Shown: positions 46,817 to 60,019 of the stretch, piece after piece
Position numbering within the stretch: position 1 is the stretch's first letter
Layout: every line of letters begins with the position of its first letter
Source: Sclerurus mexicanus
Taxonomy: Eukaryota > Chordata > Aves > Passeriformes > Furnariidae
Reading direction: 5' to 3'
DNA: 64,000 nt
Assembly (NCBI GenBank): GCA_013396755.1
Contig: VWZF01006072.1
Location: 620,001 to 684,000, forward strand
Notes under the pieces: generated by a model
What the model was told of the DNA's origin: nothing
Database searches by the model: none
Seen by the model: only the letters and a program-made list of their open reading frames with translations
Program-made: the position numbers and the translations under genes

Positions 46817-49800
46817 GGAAAGGCTGCTTGTCCTAGGCTGGCAAGTTGGATTAAAAACCAGCTCTAAGAGATTCTGTGCCCCTACAGGATCCAGTGGCAT
46901 TTTCCCCCAGCAGCCACTTCTCCCACTGCTAAATCTGAAAGTTTTTTTGAAACCTCTGAAGCTGTCTCCAGGTTCTTTTCCAATAATGCTCAAGTGCTCC
47001 CTAATTTCCAAGGACAGCAGCCAATCCTGCCTAACTTCCGTGCATTCCCATGTTAGCTTCTTAATAACCTTGTATGTGCAGTAAGCACAGATGACTCTTG
47101 CACAAAAAGCCCTGAAATCAGACCTCCATGGGATCACCGTGATTCCAGAGCCCCCTGTTGACTCCTGGCAGCAGGAGGGCTGTTCTGTTCCCTTTCCAAA
47201 GCCACAGTGAACAATTTTGCTCCATTACCTGCAGGACATGGCTGTGGCTGGTGGCCCCCAAGGGAACCAAAGATCTCATCTGGCTGAGCTGTGCCTGCCT
47301 GGTGCAGTGCAGCTCCCCAGGACCCCCACCAGGGTGATGGGAATGGCCCAGCCATTTCCAGTCCCTCAGGATGGATGGAGACGGTGTTTGGACAAATGAA
47401 GATCTTCACACAGGGTAATGGCAGGCACTTTGTGCAAAAATCGGAAGTGCTCAGGAAAAGCACAGCAGGGGAGGTAATGGCTTTTTGCTGAACCTCACGA
47501 GATTTTTCTCAGTCCCATCTGTGATCTCCTGAACCGCAGCTCCCAAATGCAAATGCCACAGCATCAGCAGCAGCCTGGTGCTGTCACTGAAACCCTGGGA
47601 AAAGGAGCCCAGGAACTGCCCCACATCACCCCTGGTTGTCAGGGGCTTTGGGACTCAGACTAGACAAAGGCTCAGCCACCCCAGCTCCATCTCTGACCAT
47701 CCCGTATCTCTGTGAACCCACCTCAGGTCCCAGCAAAGGGCTGCCCTCAATAAGGACTAAAACGGCCCCTTCAAGACCCAGTTTCTGCATGACCCAAGGC
47801 AGTAAATCCCCTCCCAGCTTCCCCACAGGGGCCTCAGTTGAGCTCCTAAGCATTCCAATGAAATCAGGAATAAAAGTCACAGCCCTGAACTCCTACCTGT
47901 GTTGCCAAGCAGGTTATTCCCAGCTGCTGGAAGGGCTGGAACTTCTCCCCCTGACAGGTGGCACAGGTCTTGCTACTCCAGCAGCCCAGGTTTTGCACCT
48001 TCTGATGCAGAAAAACAGGATTTAAAATGAGATTTTAAGCACGGTCCACTCTTAGAGATCTGTGGAACCACAGTGATTCCCTCGGTCTGTGTGTAGCTTG
48101 GCTGGATTGGCAGCTCGGGGAGGCAGCGATAGTACAGGCACCCCATACCCATCCTGCCCCAGCCCCTGCCTCCGGGGAGGTTATATGTGTGCTGGAAAAA
48201 ACAAGTAGCTAATGCCAGCCTCACATCTATTCAGTTAATGCTGCATTTGCCAAAAAGTGTATTTGTACATCTGTTTAAGGACAACCCCAATTTCCCCCAC
48301 AAGGGCAGGAAGGCGATGTCACTCTGCAGACGCTGCTCCTGCTCTCTGACAGACGCAGAGCCACGTGCTGGTGCCCGGTGGCATCGGTGCACGGATTAGC
48401 AGCACTTAGCAGCTGATTCATTAAGGCCCTTCAAGCCATCATTAGCCCCAGAGGATTCATGCTTTACAGACACTGCCACTGTTACATGATACCATCTCTG
48501 TTATTCCAAACTTAATGGAGCCACATAAACAAAGCAGTTTTAGAACAGTCCCTTCTCTTTTTTTTTTCCCTTCTTAAAGATATTTTTTAAGCCTGCTAAG
48601 TTTGGTGTTTGAATAAAACAGAGGGTGGTAATAATTCTCCAGACTGCGCTGGCCGTGAAACCTGCCAAAGCCCAGGCAGGCCCTGCGGAGCTGGTCCAAG
48701 GAGCAGTTCCCATGTCTGCTGCTGCCATCCCAGAGGACACGGCCAGCTCTGTCCCACCACCCTCTCCCTGGGTGGCTCCGGGCCAGTTACCACGCTCCAT
48801 GCCCAGTGTCTAATCTCGTTTCCACAGTGCAGACACAACTTCTGTTCCTCTCACCACCATCACTCTTGGGCTGGTGACAGCACATGGGGTAAGACACCTT
48901 TGCTACCTGGGCAGGAATTCAGCACTCCCAGTTCGCATCTCTGCGGGACGCAGGAGCATCAGCTGGGAAGCGGCCAGGGCACGAGCGGGTTTGGGATGGC
49001 GGGTGGCAAAGAGGGAACTAAACAGCACCTGCACTCAAATTCCCAACCTCATAACAAGTGCAGGTGAACCCCAAAAAAGGAGGAAGAGGACACACAGGCT
49101 GCCCAGCTCCCTCCCAACCTGCCCCGTGGCAATTCCGGCAGTGGGGATTTTGGATGTCTCACATTATGCACACACACTCTTCCTGCATCTAAATTCAGTG
49201 ACAAAATCCTGCTTCCAACGGGACACAATCCAAAGCCATAAAATCGTGCTGCACAACCATTAAAGGAGTCATAAATAATAATTATTTCACAAAGGCAAAT
49301 TTCTGTGTAGTGCTGGCAAAAGAAGGTAGTTTTCTTTATTCATCATTTCACTTAAAAAGTAAAATAAATTGACCAGCTACAGAGCTTGTCAAAAGCTAAA
49401 TGGGAACTGCCACACAAACAAATGTTCTGCTAATGTCGGAAAAGGAATTTAACAAAAAAGGAAAGATTATCCAGCACTGCTTCTAGAAAAGGCTGCAGCA
49501 AGAGTTGTCTTCAAAATTCCAAAGGAGAAAAACTACAGGGAGAAGGGATTTTGTACTGTTTTACCTGCTGTTTAACGAAGAAAAAGCCAAGAAAACGAGA
49601 AGTGCCCCGAGCTGCCTGCTGCTGTGCCGACTGGCTGGTGCCGGGGCTCCCCCGCTCCCAGGGCGTGCCGAGCTGTCTCCAAGGGCCATCCCTGGAACAC
49701 GGGCTCTCAGAGCTGCTGCCCTGTGCCCCAGGAAGGGGTCCTTGCTCTGCCCCCCGCCCCAGACTGGGTGGCAGGGCCTTTTTCCTGTGGGAAAGGGCAA

Positions 49801-50019
49801 CCGAGGGCCCGAGGGCAGGTGAAACCCAGGGCAGATGTTGCTCAGAGCTGCAGGAAGGTTCTGCAGCAGCAGCTCAAGCCCTTCCCAGGTGAGCAGTGGG
49901 CTGCACCCCGAGCACCCCCAGACCCCAGCCAGGCATTGTCACCTATTCAGCCCATGCCAGTGGCACGCCAGCAAAGCAGTGGGACAATCCCAGAGGAGGG
50001 GACCGCGTGCCCACGGCAG

Positions 50020-50420
50020 GGACCCCTCATGTTCTCGGGGCAGCACGGCCACCCCAGGTCCCCGCAGAGCCAGGGCTCGGTGCCCTTCCACGCGGGGAGA
50101 GGCAGAGCCAGGTGCCAAAGCCGAAGGCTTCCCCGAAGAAGCGCTCGCAGAGGCAGCAGCAGCCCGGGGGCAGCGGGGGCTGTGAGCGAGCAGCGCGCAC
50201 CGCGCAGGGGGAGCGCTCCGCGGGGCGCGTCACCCGCGCCCCAAGGAAACACCCGAAACCAGGGAAGCCCCGAGGGCTGGCAGGGCATGCGGAGATCGGA
50301 CTGGTACCTCAGGGCCGCCATCCAGGCGGAGGACCAGATTTACTGTCCTTCCCCGGTCCTGCGTTCCCGGAGCTCAGTCCCCGCGCTGAAACAGAGCAAC
50401 ACTGACACCCCGCGCAGGGG
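50020..50420. promoter_or_regulatory. Orphan CpG island
   Basis: CpG-dense, GC-rich stretch with GCGCGCACCGCGC near 50193 and GGCGCGTCACCCGCGCCCC near 50223. No TATA or CCAAT box and no recognisable coding exon on either strand. It could be the promoter of an unidentified gene or transcript. By vertebrate gene order, a minus-strand SSUH2 would be expected somewhere downstream of LMCD1. Confidence 0.45.
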
Positions 50421-51128
50421 CCAAAGCCCTGCAGGTGCTCAGCTCCCTCCACGGCCAGGAAGGGTCCAGGGGCAGGAGCTGGATGGGGACACTGACCCTC
50501 ACCCTGCGGCATCGGTGCAGGATGGAGAGCCAGGCTGGGCTGAGAACCCAGGCGGCAGAAAGGCTCCAGGAGCTTCCAAAGCTTTTCCCTGGAAGCAGGG
50601 AGAGGCTGCAGCTGCAGAGCTTAGCATTGCACACACACCTGTAAGGGCCATGGCATGGGGGTGAGGGGCAGAGCCCTGACTCCACCACCCAAGAGATGAC
50701 CTCTTTCTAGAGGTTTCCCACTTATTTTCATTCTGCTCCTGAGACGTGGGCAGTTTGTTTCCTCAGGTACCACTCTAAAAATAACCACTGGGAATACTGG
50801 TCCTCCTGAGGCCAACACAAAATTCTTGATTATTTTTTTAGTCTTTGAAAGTGACCTTCATATCGCAGCCGCTGAGTTTTTATTTTCATTCCAAACCATA
50901 ATGAATTTCTGTGCACGCTACCAAGAGAATGTGAATGCCTATTTTTAATGTGCAAATGTTAAACAAAAACCCATTTAAAACAAAAGATGGAGATATGAGT
51001 GTAAGTACCAAGTTCCAGTCCAATGAAAATGATTTAAGTGATCAGGTTAAAAACATCTCAGATTTGGAGTAAATTAATCAGCTGCACAGTTGTTACTACG
51101 GTGATGTTGCTGGAAATAACAATATTTT

Positions 51129-51150
51129 GTAAACATGAACACATGTTTAC
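51129..51150. promoter_or_regulatory. Perfect inverted repeat of two forkhead-like motifs
   Basis: GTAAACATG and CATGTTTAC are perfect reverse complements separated by four bases (AACA). Each arm contains the forkhead core GTAAACA. It lies in an AT-rich stretch (50820-51180) low in CpG. Confidence 0.4.
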
Positions 51151-52309
51151 ATGTTGCCGCTTTTTAAAACAACAAGAAGTATGAAAGACTTTGCCCAGAG
51201 CCAGGAGATCCAGCTTTGAGGCTGTTCCTCATCCAGGATTTCACGTTTTGGTCTGTCCCATCAGGATCCAGCTCCAGACACACCAAACATGTGGGTGCCT
51301 GTGCTCCACCCAGCCCCTCCAGAACCACAAACTCCTCTTTTCCATCTGATTAAACGGAAAGTTTCTGCAGCATCATTATTCCTTCTTAAGCAAATAAAGC
51401 TTCTCTCACTTAAAAATTAAGGAACTCGGAAGTCAATTAGTTCTCAGCAGCATCGGCAACAGCAACATCTCCCTGGGCCCCCCAGAATCGGAATTTCTTC
51501 GGGCACCACAGTAACACCTAATGAAATAGATACAGCCAGGGGCCTGAGACCAAGGCTCCAGTGTGACAGATATCTTGATTAAGTAGTGTTCTAAGAGATA
51601 ACAAATCCCAGTTTTAGAATGACAATAAAGAATTTGTGGCATAGCAGTCAAAATAAGACCTGAGAGTTCCAGGTTCACTTTGTTCCAAACCCACTGGCCC
51701 TCTGATCATCCTGGTATTACTGATCCCATGGACATCAGTCCAGGCAGCTCTCCCAGGTGGATTCTTGGCAGGAGCCACACAACCAACCAGGACAAGGTGC
51801 TGTGAGCATCTCCCTGGCCCCTCTGCCCCCAAGACACCTCACTCCCCTCACCAGATGTCACCTCCCTGCTGGCACTGACACCCACCACTCCAAACAGCTG
51901 AAAAGCACCTTCTCATTCAAACACAGCACTAAAAAAACACCTGAAGTGATCTTTCTGAATGCTTATTTATGCTAAAACCTAAACCCTGAGCTGACTACAG
52001 ATGGACAGATCACTAAAACAATATTTACAGATCTAAGAGAATCACTTTCAGCATGAAATTGGCTCATATTAGCCCTTATCAACACCTGAGCCCTCCTCAC
52101 ATGATGGACCTTGAGGCACGTCCTGACACACTCTGTTCCAGCTGTCAGCACTAAAATCTTTCCAGTGATATTGGGGTTTTTATCTTTCCATCTCAGTGCA
52201 TCCCACATGAAGGGACATAGGCACGGCCACCAGCCTGTCTGAAAGCACTAGAGAGCCTAACTGCACTCTTGAATTTATTGAGGTGCCTTTATCAATAGAA
52301 TCACTGACT

Positions 52310-52402
52310 GGGAAGAATTTCACCCTAATATGTAACCTAAACTTCCCCTCTTTCAGTCAGAACCCATTACTCCTTGTGCTACCGCTGCAGTTCCTGAGGA
52401 TA
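52310..52402 (-). mobile_element. CR1 LINE internal 3'-region fragment
   Basis: AATATGTAACCTAAACTTCC, then CCCATTACTCCTTGTGCTAC, is the reverse complement of the CR1 segment just before its 3' UTR tail. Confidence 0.75.
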
Positions 52403-53572
52403 GATGACTTATCCCAGGAGTACAAATAGTTGGGTTTTGTTCCTTTGGGGGAGTACAAGGAATGTTTAGTGGCACTTAACCATTCAAAATGCACAGTTTA
52501 GGCTGATTCAAGCAGTAAGAAACCAAACTTGCCAAAACCAAGTGCCAATTCTTCATCTGAAGGTATAAAAATACAACCATCAGCCCAAGCATAAAAACAC
52601 TTCTTGCCAAGGCCAGAGTTATCTTTTCTTATCATTAAGCCATGAATGGAAGAAGCAATAAACATAACACTGCACCAAAACCAGGTTGTTCTAATGAGTA
52701 AAAATAACTCTGGCAGAACAGGTTCATGTAGCAAAAACTTTCCTAAAAATACAGAACTGCAAATAACAGTCCAGTGGGTTATTTGGGCATACAAATGTGT
52801 GCTCTGGCATTTGCAGCTGGAATACCAGGATGTTGCCAAGCTCTGGTCTCATAGGAGGGTCAGCAGGGCCCACAGGAGCATTTGGGACAGGGTCAGGTGC
52901 TGATGCGACTCAGGGGTTCAGCAGGAGAGACCCCCCTGGAAACATCCTCAAAGCACAGTGACAAACTGCCCTGATGAGCAAGGAGCAGGGAAGGTTCCCA
53001 GGAGCACCACGAGTGACACCTGACAGGGCAGACAATGCTCTGGATGGGATCTTTGCCAGCGCTTCCTTCAGCCCCGAGGGAGCGTCCCCGGGATATTGGG
53101 ACCCCTAAGGGACCACCCGCCCCAAGGTCAGGTGTAACTTCTCCTCTGCTCCAACAGCAGCTCAGACCCAGCACTCCCGTCTGCTGTGCCAGCACACACA
53201 CACCCGTGCAAGGCATAGCAGACAGAATTATTGCAGTTCAAGGAATCACTCGCTCCCCTCTTACTCTAAGGGACAAAGGCACATGAAGTGGCATATGGGG
53301 CCACTCTCAGCCTTTCTTTCTCCCTCCATCCCATCCTCCTGAGCCCGAGGCTCCTGGCCAGACCTTTCCCACAGCCCAGGCAGGCAGAAGTCGGGATGCT
53401 CCCTTGCCTGTTCTTGGGGAAAAAACACACATGCCAGGCCTGAGGAAGCCCCGGCAAGGTTTGGCTGTTTCCTTTAGGAAGCAAATCCGCCAGATACAAC
53501 TTTCCCCAGGGTAAAGGTGAGCCGGGCGAAGGGGGAGGCTGCTCTCAGGGCAGGGCTCTCTCGCGGGCAGCC

Positions 53573-53589
53573 CTCACTAGATGGTGCTG
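53573..53589 (+). promoter_or_regulatory. CTCF-like motif (weak)
   Basis: CTCACTAGATGGTGCTG resembles the CTCF core CCASYAGRKGGCRS with about two mismatches. It lies in a small CpG-rich patch at 53500-53660. Confidence 0.2.
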
Positions 53590-55269
53590 TGAGACTGCAG
53601 GAGAGCATCGACAGCATCTCCCTCCGCTGCCGTCGCCCGTGGGTTTCTCTCGATACACTACACACCCCCTTCTTCACCCTCGTAGCTCTCCGGGGGGATG
53701 TGTTTCCTACAGCGCAATCTCGATGCTATGAAACTATCATGGAAAGAAGCATCTAAGATCACAAATCTGTCCCGTGCTTCAAAGACTGGTTTTGAAATAC
53801 TCCTTCCCAAAGTTTGCTGTGGTCATCCTTAACCCCACCCTGCCTGTCTCCCCCGGAGCGCTCCTCCGCAGGGATAACAGGGATGCGGGGACAGGGATGC
53901 AAAGCCCTTCTGACCTCCAGAGTCAGCTGGGACCTTGAGTCCTCGTGTCTGTTCTAAAACACATGGTGGAACATTTGAAAGTTTGGCTTCTTTAGGAAAG
54001 AAGAAAAAAAAAAAGTCCCTTTAGATCCCAGGAAAAAAAAATTAGTCAAGTATTTAAGCTTTTCACTTTGTGTCGTTTGCTATGGAGAGTACAAAATCCT
54101 GTACTTTCTAGTAGAAAATCGTTTTCAAATCAAATTTTGAACTATTTTAATAGCATCCAATCCCCCACATTCAGCTCCTACAGTCTCCCATGCTCCACTG
54201 ATTCCAATCAAAACTCTAGTTAATTCCAGTTTGATAAAATATTTAAGGCTGGTATATCTATCACATCATCAATTTTTTACTCGAAGCTCCCAGAAGCAGA
54301 TCTGTTTTCCAGTCGCCTTTATGAAACATTCCTTTAACCTGCTTTGAATATTCTATACAAAAGCTTTTTAAGAACAAAGGTAATTTCATAGAGTTCTACA
54401 CAGGAGAAAGTTTAAACTGCCAGACCTTACTCTGCACAAGCACAAAGCGATTTCCCAGGGCCCCTGCTCCAAACACCACTGCACTTAAACCATGCAAAAT
54501 AGAGTCACTTCCTGCAGCTGTTTCTCCTCCTCCTCTGTTTCCCATTCCAAGTAGAAAATGCCCAATCATTAGTTTTAAGAGGGATATAACACTGCAGTTG
54601 GCATCTGTCTCTTGGGATATGCCAGAGGTGATTCGTGATGTTCTAAAGGAAGAGGAACTGTAGCTGCGTCTGTGCAACAGTCCCAAGGAAGAGGAAATTG
54701 CTCCAGACCCTGGGAATTGGTGGTGCCACAGCCCACCTCCAAAAGGTGGAAACAGTTATCCCCTCTCCCATCTCTGGTCAGGACCTGAGGGCTCAGGATC
54801 TCGAGGCTCCGGAAGCCACGCCAGCAGTGCAGATTGACAAAAAAAGTGGCATTTGGCCCCAAGCCTCTCCAATATTTGCTTTTACTATAAAAGGAGCCTT
54901 GGCCTGTCGATGAACATGGGTTTGCTGATTTGGTTCTGCAGCGACTGGGAAAGCTGAGGGTTGTTTTCAAATGCCCTGTTCTGCTTTTGACAGTTCAAAT
55001 TCTTTTTAAACCTCACCTCAGGCTGCACAAGCTGTTCCGTCTCCAGACCTGAGCGGGACTATTTTAAACATCAAGTACAGTTGCAGTGCCAGGCACTGCT
55101 CGTCTCAGAGCAGCTCCATCCCACGAATACCTGCAAGAGCCTGGCAGTAACTCCAGCTCTCTGGTCTTCTGCACATCTAAAAATACTCGTTCTACAGGAA
55201 CAAAGCCATGTTGTGTCCACCCAGGCTTGGAGAGGAAACCCGAAGTGGGTTTGAATGAGTTGTGGGTGC

Positions 55270-55410
55270 TCCATCCCTGAAGGTGCTCAAGGTTGGATGG
55301 GGGTTTGAGCAACTTGTTCTAATGGAAGGTGTTCTTGCTCATGGCAGGGGGTTGGAACTGGATGATCCTTAAGATTTCTTCCAACTCAAACCATTCAATG
55401 ATTTCTATCA
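55270..55410 (+). mobile_element. CR1 LINE 3'-end fragment
   Basis: CCATCCCTGAAGGTGCTCAA, then GGTTGGAACTGGATGATCC and CTTCCAACTCAAACCATTC. + orientation. Confidence 0.92.
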
Positions 55411-58400
55411 CCATTCTCATGTTTCAAACACACCACCAAGCCCAGTGGCCCAGGTGAGCACCCTTCCCCTCCCTGTACTCTCTTGGATTTGCCAGGGTAG
55501 CCTCTTTGCCATCCTAAGTTTCTGGAGACAGAACTCTGGAGAGCAAACAGCACCAACTGCAGCAGCTCCCAGCTCTGCTTCCAGCAGGTGTTGGGCTTGG
55601 AGCCTCAGAGGGTCACTTATTATTTTCATTTTCAGCCATTTTACCAAGACAGCAAAAAATAAAAGATACAGCTTCCAAAGCAATAGCAGTAAAAGCAGGG
55701 CTGAGGATTTAATTCAAAGCAGCACAGACCAATTCAGGAGCTCTGCCTCAGCTCCAGCTGCTTTATGAACTGGAGACTGGAGCCAAACTGCAAAACGTGT
55801 AAGGTCGATTCCCAAAGCAGGGACCTGAAGCTGCCCAGAGCTGCAGGGTTGTTTGAGACCATCTCCAGCAGCAGGGTGGTAACAAACAGCCTTCTCTTGG
55901 TCGAAGAGATGGGAGGGCAGGGTGCAAGCACATGGAGTGAGGACCCACGAGGGAAGGAGACTGAACCTCAGCAGACTCCCAGCCCAGAGACCCCTTCAAG
56001 CCACCCGTGAACTGCAGCAAACCTGAAACTCCCAACAGATGTGCAAACAAAGCGATCCCTTCTCCCCACATCCACCCTCAAAGCATTCACACAGAATCAC
56101 TGGAGAAAATTGAGTGGAAAATATCACTCTGGGGGTTTGATTGCTCTGGCTGGGTAGGGGAAAGGCATTTGTGGCCAAGATGAGCACACGAAATGTTCAT
56201 GTGTGTGTTTATATTTGCCTGGGGAAAAAAAAGTTGGAAAATGCTGCCCTTCTGCTTATAGCCACTGTGTCCTGAGGATGAATAATTCTGGCTTTTTCCA
56301 GGAAAGGGCTCCAAATCAACAATCACAGCAAGGCTTCAGGCTACTCCTCATCACTGAGGACAGGGTTGGTTGAACTCGCCATTTACTCCTGCTGGCGCTT
56401 CCTCTGGAGGGGCAGGTCAGTGTGGATGTGACTGCACACACACAACCCCTCAGCTCTCCACCTCCACTGCCAAGGCAAACTGTTCAATCCCAGCTCAGGT
56501 CAGAGCAGGGACACATCGGTCCCTCTCCCAAAGGACACACATCACTTCCCCACAGCATAGGTGACTCCAGGCGCAGGACCCTGGCTCAGAGGTACCAGAC
56601 TCTCCCCCAGCTCTCTCACTGCACTCTCGAGGCTCCAGCACTCTTTGTTTGTTCATAGGGATGTGCAGATTCCCCTCTCCACATCTAAAGAGGAGAGCTT
56701 GAATGATGGAATACGTCAGCCTTCAAAGTGATGAAGCTTTCTTGCCAAATTCTTATAAAAAAAAGGCAAGGAATAACATTTGTTGAAGCACATGGCTCTT
56801 GTGGTCTCTATTTTTCTGGACTCTGGCACTGCTAGCCCTGAAGGCTGAGCTTGTTCTTCATGAAATACCAGCAAGTTTTGGGGCATGACTTTAGAGAGCA
56901 CCAGAAATAGTGCATGGAAGGAGGAAAGCAGCATTGCTTTCTTCCACATATGGAGTCCAGTTCCAATGAAGGATTTAAACACACAAACACAAATCCCTTT
57001 TGATTCTGACATAGCTGGGATCTTGATGACTCTCTATTTTTTCCTCACATCTATTATTTCATTATCAATTCATTTTCTTGTTCTATTTTTGGCCATCTTT
57101 TGCCTCAACTTCAGCGTGGCTCAGCAACAAGTTCTCCACCAGTCCCCACAGCCACTCCTGCCTCTCCTGGTGCAGGCTGAGCCATCAGGGCACTGATGAC
57201 ACCCCAGATCTCCAGCCCTAGAACAAGGTGGACGCATCTCCACATCCCTGCAGCCCGGCCACATCCGGGTGTCACATCCCCACAAAGCAACAACTCCTCC
57301 GCCATGGGACGCGCTCTCCTGTCCTGCTCGCACCCCCGAGCACTGCAGTGAAGCCCTTACACCTCCCCGTGCCTTCCCTGCTGCCTCGTCTGGCACCTCA
57401 GAGAGGGTCAGCCCTGTCAGGGTTCAGGCAGGGGCTCAGTGCCAGTTCCTACCTGCCCATCCCCAGCAGGGCCGTGTCACTGTGCTGAGCTGCTGCAGTG
57501 CCACCTCCACTCGTACGGTGTTCCAACACGTATGTCCAACACATGATGCCCTTCAGATCTGAAATCAGCCTGCAAAGCCCCTCTGTGATGCCCAGAAAGC
57601 TGCACGGGTCTGGATTCAATAGCCCAGAAATCTTTTGCCCACTGGCATGTCCCCAAGGGACATAGCCCTTGAGGGATAAAGGCTCACCTTCCTCACAAGG
57701 CATTCACTGAGGGCTCTATCGCTGGCACCAGCTCACCAGCGCTGAAGGTAGTGATAGGGATCTTTCAGGAATTAAATTTGTGCACCAAAACTGTCCAGCC
57801 ACATCTGAGCAGCTGCCACGCCGTGGCTGAAACAAGGGCCACTGTCACAGGCACTCCTGATTTATATGGCAAAGTCAGAAGTTATGAATGTTAATTCCTT
57901 TAGTTCAGTCATAAATAGCCCCAGTAAGTAACACTCAAAAATACAAATAGCCCAGTGTTAACTCCTGGAAAGCTGCATCAAAAACCTGGAACATGTTCAC
58001 AGATCCCAGCATGGCTGAGCCCCATGGGGATCACCAAGTGGTTTTACCCACGGCAGAAGAACCAGCACCTCACAGGGTCTGGCTCTTGCATACTGAAGGG
58101 TGACTTTCCATTGATTTCCCATCCTTCAACACCTTCTCTTGCAGCTAAAATGTTTCTTTGAACAGAGCAGAGCCGGCTGTACAGAACACCTATATCCACC
58201 CTGGAGACCCCAGGAAGCTCTGAGCCAAAATTCCCACTTAGACACAGATATAAAACATGGAAAAAGGAGCTACATCAGGCCTGGGCACAGACACTCCATG
58301 TCCCATCCCAGAGAGGCACCAGCTGTGAGAGGGCTCCCAGGAGAACTCTGCCCAGATAGGCATCTCACCTGAAACCAGTGGGACAAGGGAAAAGCACAGT

Positions 58401-59974
58401 AGGACAGGGACTGTCAGTGTCACCACATCAGGACAAGCCCCAGCTGCAGCCTCCCTCCAGCCGACACACACTGTTAGGGGTGCTTATTGTCTGCATGTGG
58501 ACAGTCTGAGTTGAAATCCCAAAAAGCTGTCTGTAAGATAAAGGCAGTGGAACAAAATACAGTATATTTATTCTATTTCTCCCTTTTATCCTGAGCAGAC
58601 AATCAATAATTTTATACACTAAATAAACGTTTACCTTAAATGGAATTTTCCTTCTCCATTTAACAATGCAACATGCACCTTCATTTCTCAGCTCTTCTCA
58701 GACACTGCTGAAATCATCTGCTTCCTACAACATGTTACGAATGGTTTTGTGTGCTCTGTTTGCATTAAAACAACACAAATTAGAGATTGGGCACTGGCTA
58801 TGCTCCAGTGGACACGAAAGCAATCACATTCCTACAGAGTTACAGTGCTTCCTTCACAGACTGGATTTATATCCACGTCCAAGCTAAATAAATCATGTAC
58901 CACAGCCCCTAAACCAGCTCACTTATCACACCACGTGTGAATAATGAAATGTCATAATATTTGCCCAAGCCACGTGGTTTGTTTTGCTTTCAATAAATAA
59001 GGTCTAGAAGGGAAAATAAAATAAAAATGGAAGTAATGCTTCCCCTTGGTGTTATTTGGTGTCCAGGAGTTGTCTGTGGACTGGGAGGGAAGGTACCTGG
59101 TGCTGCCCTGGGGCAGAACTCAGCTCAGCCATAAAGCACTACCCTCTGCTCAGCATTCCTGGGCTGGGAATGCTGCAAACCCAGGCCAAGCCTTGGAAGG
59201 GGCAGCCAGGTACAACTCCCCATGCTCAGAGCAGCCACGGAGCCCACAGCTCAAATCAGCCAGTGGCCACAGTTCTGGGACAACCCTGGGAATGACCGAC
59301 AGGGACATGCTCCAGAGCCCAAGTGCTGAAGCATCATCCATCTGCCTCTGGCAGCCAAGGGCAAGAGGAAAGTCCAGTGGGTTTTGGGCAGCCTGGGAAG
59401 CTGGAGAGGACCAGCAGCAGAAATATCCATGATTTCCCCATTGGAAAATCACTCACCAAGAGGTGCCTCCCACAGAAGCTCTGCCCACTTGCTTCCCACC
59501 ACATCAGCACCATGTGCAGCCCAGCTCCTGCAGATCCAGAGGGACCTCCAGGGCCACAGCCCAGCTGGGTCCCACCTTGCCCCCTGCACCCACACAACCA
59601 CCCCCTCAGCCTCTGCATGTGCCAGGGGTTAATTCCCCCGTTATCTTTTTTTTGGCAGAAAAGCCTCTCAGAGCCCCTGCCCTGCACAGCTCCCATATAA
59701 AGCCATTGCCTAGGCACCAGGAATAGCCACTGGCACAGCCGTGGGCAGCTGCAAACACAGACCTGCTGCTGCCATGGCAAGAGCTGGAGGCCCAAACACC
59801 TCCAGAGCAGTGACAGCCTCTGCCAAAGCCCCTCTGTCGCTGCTCCCCATGGACCTGCCCCTACTCTGCTGCACCCACTGCCCTCTGCACAGGGACTTTG
59901 GGAAAACCAGCCTCTATTGTTTTAATTGTAACACGTGGGCAGGCTGGAAGGACATGGACCACGTTTAGACTGAC

Positions 59975-60019
59975 AGGAGAAACGGGAAATTCAGGAGAAA
60001 CGGGAAATTCAGGAGAAAC
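59975..60019 (+). repeat. 18-bp tandem repeat, 2.5 copies
   Basis: AGGAGAAACGGGAAATTC occurs at 59975 and 59993 and partly at 60011. No coding context. Confidence 0.9.

Noticed and set aside
49624..50664. 346-codon plus-strand frame over the right-hand CpG island
   Set aside because: Low-complexity Pro/Gly/Gln/Arg-rich translation with competing open frames on the other strand. No domain or splice evidence.
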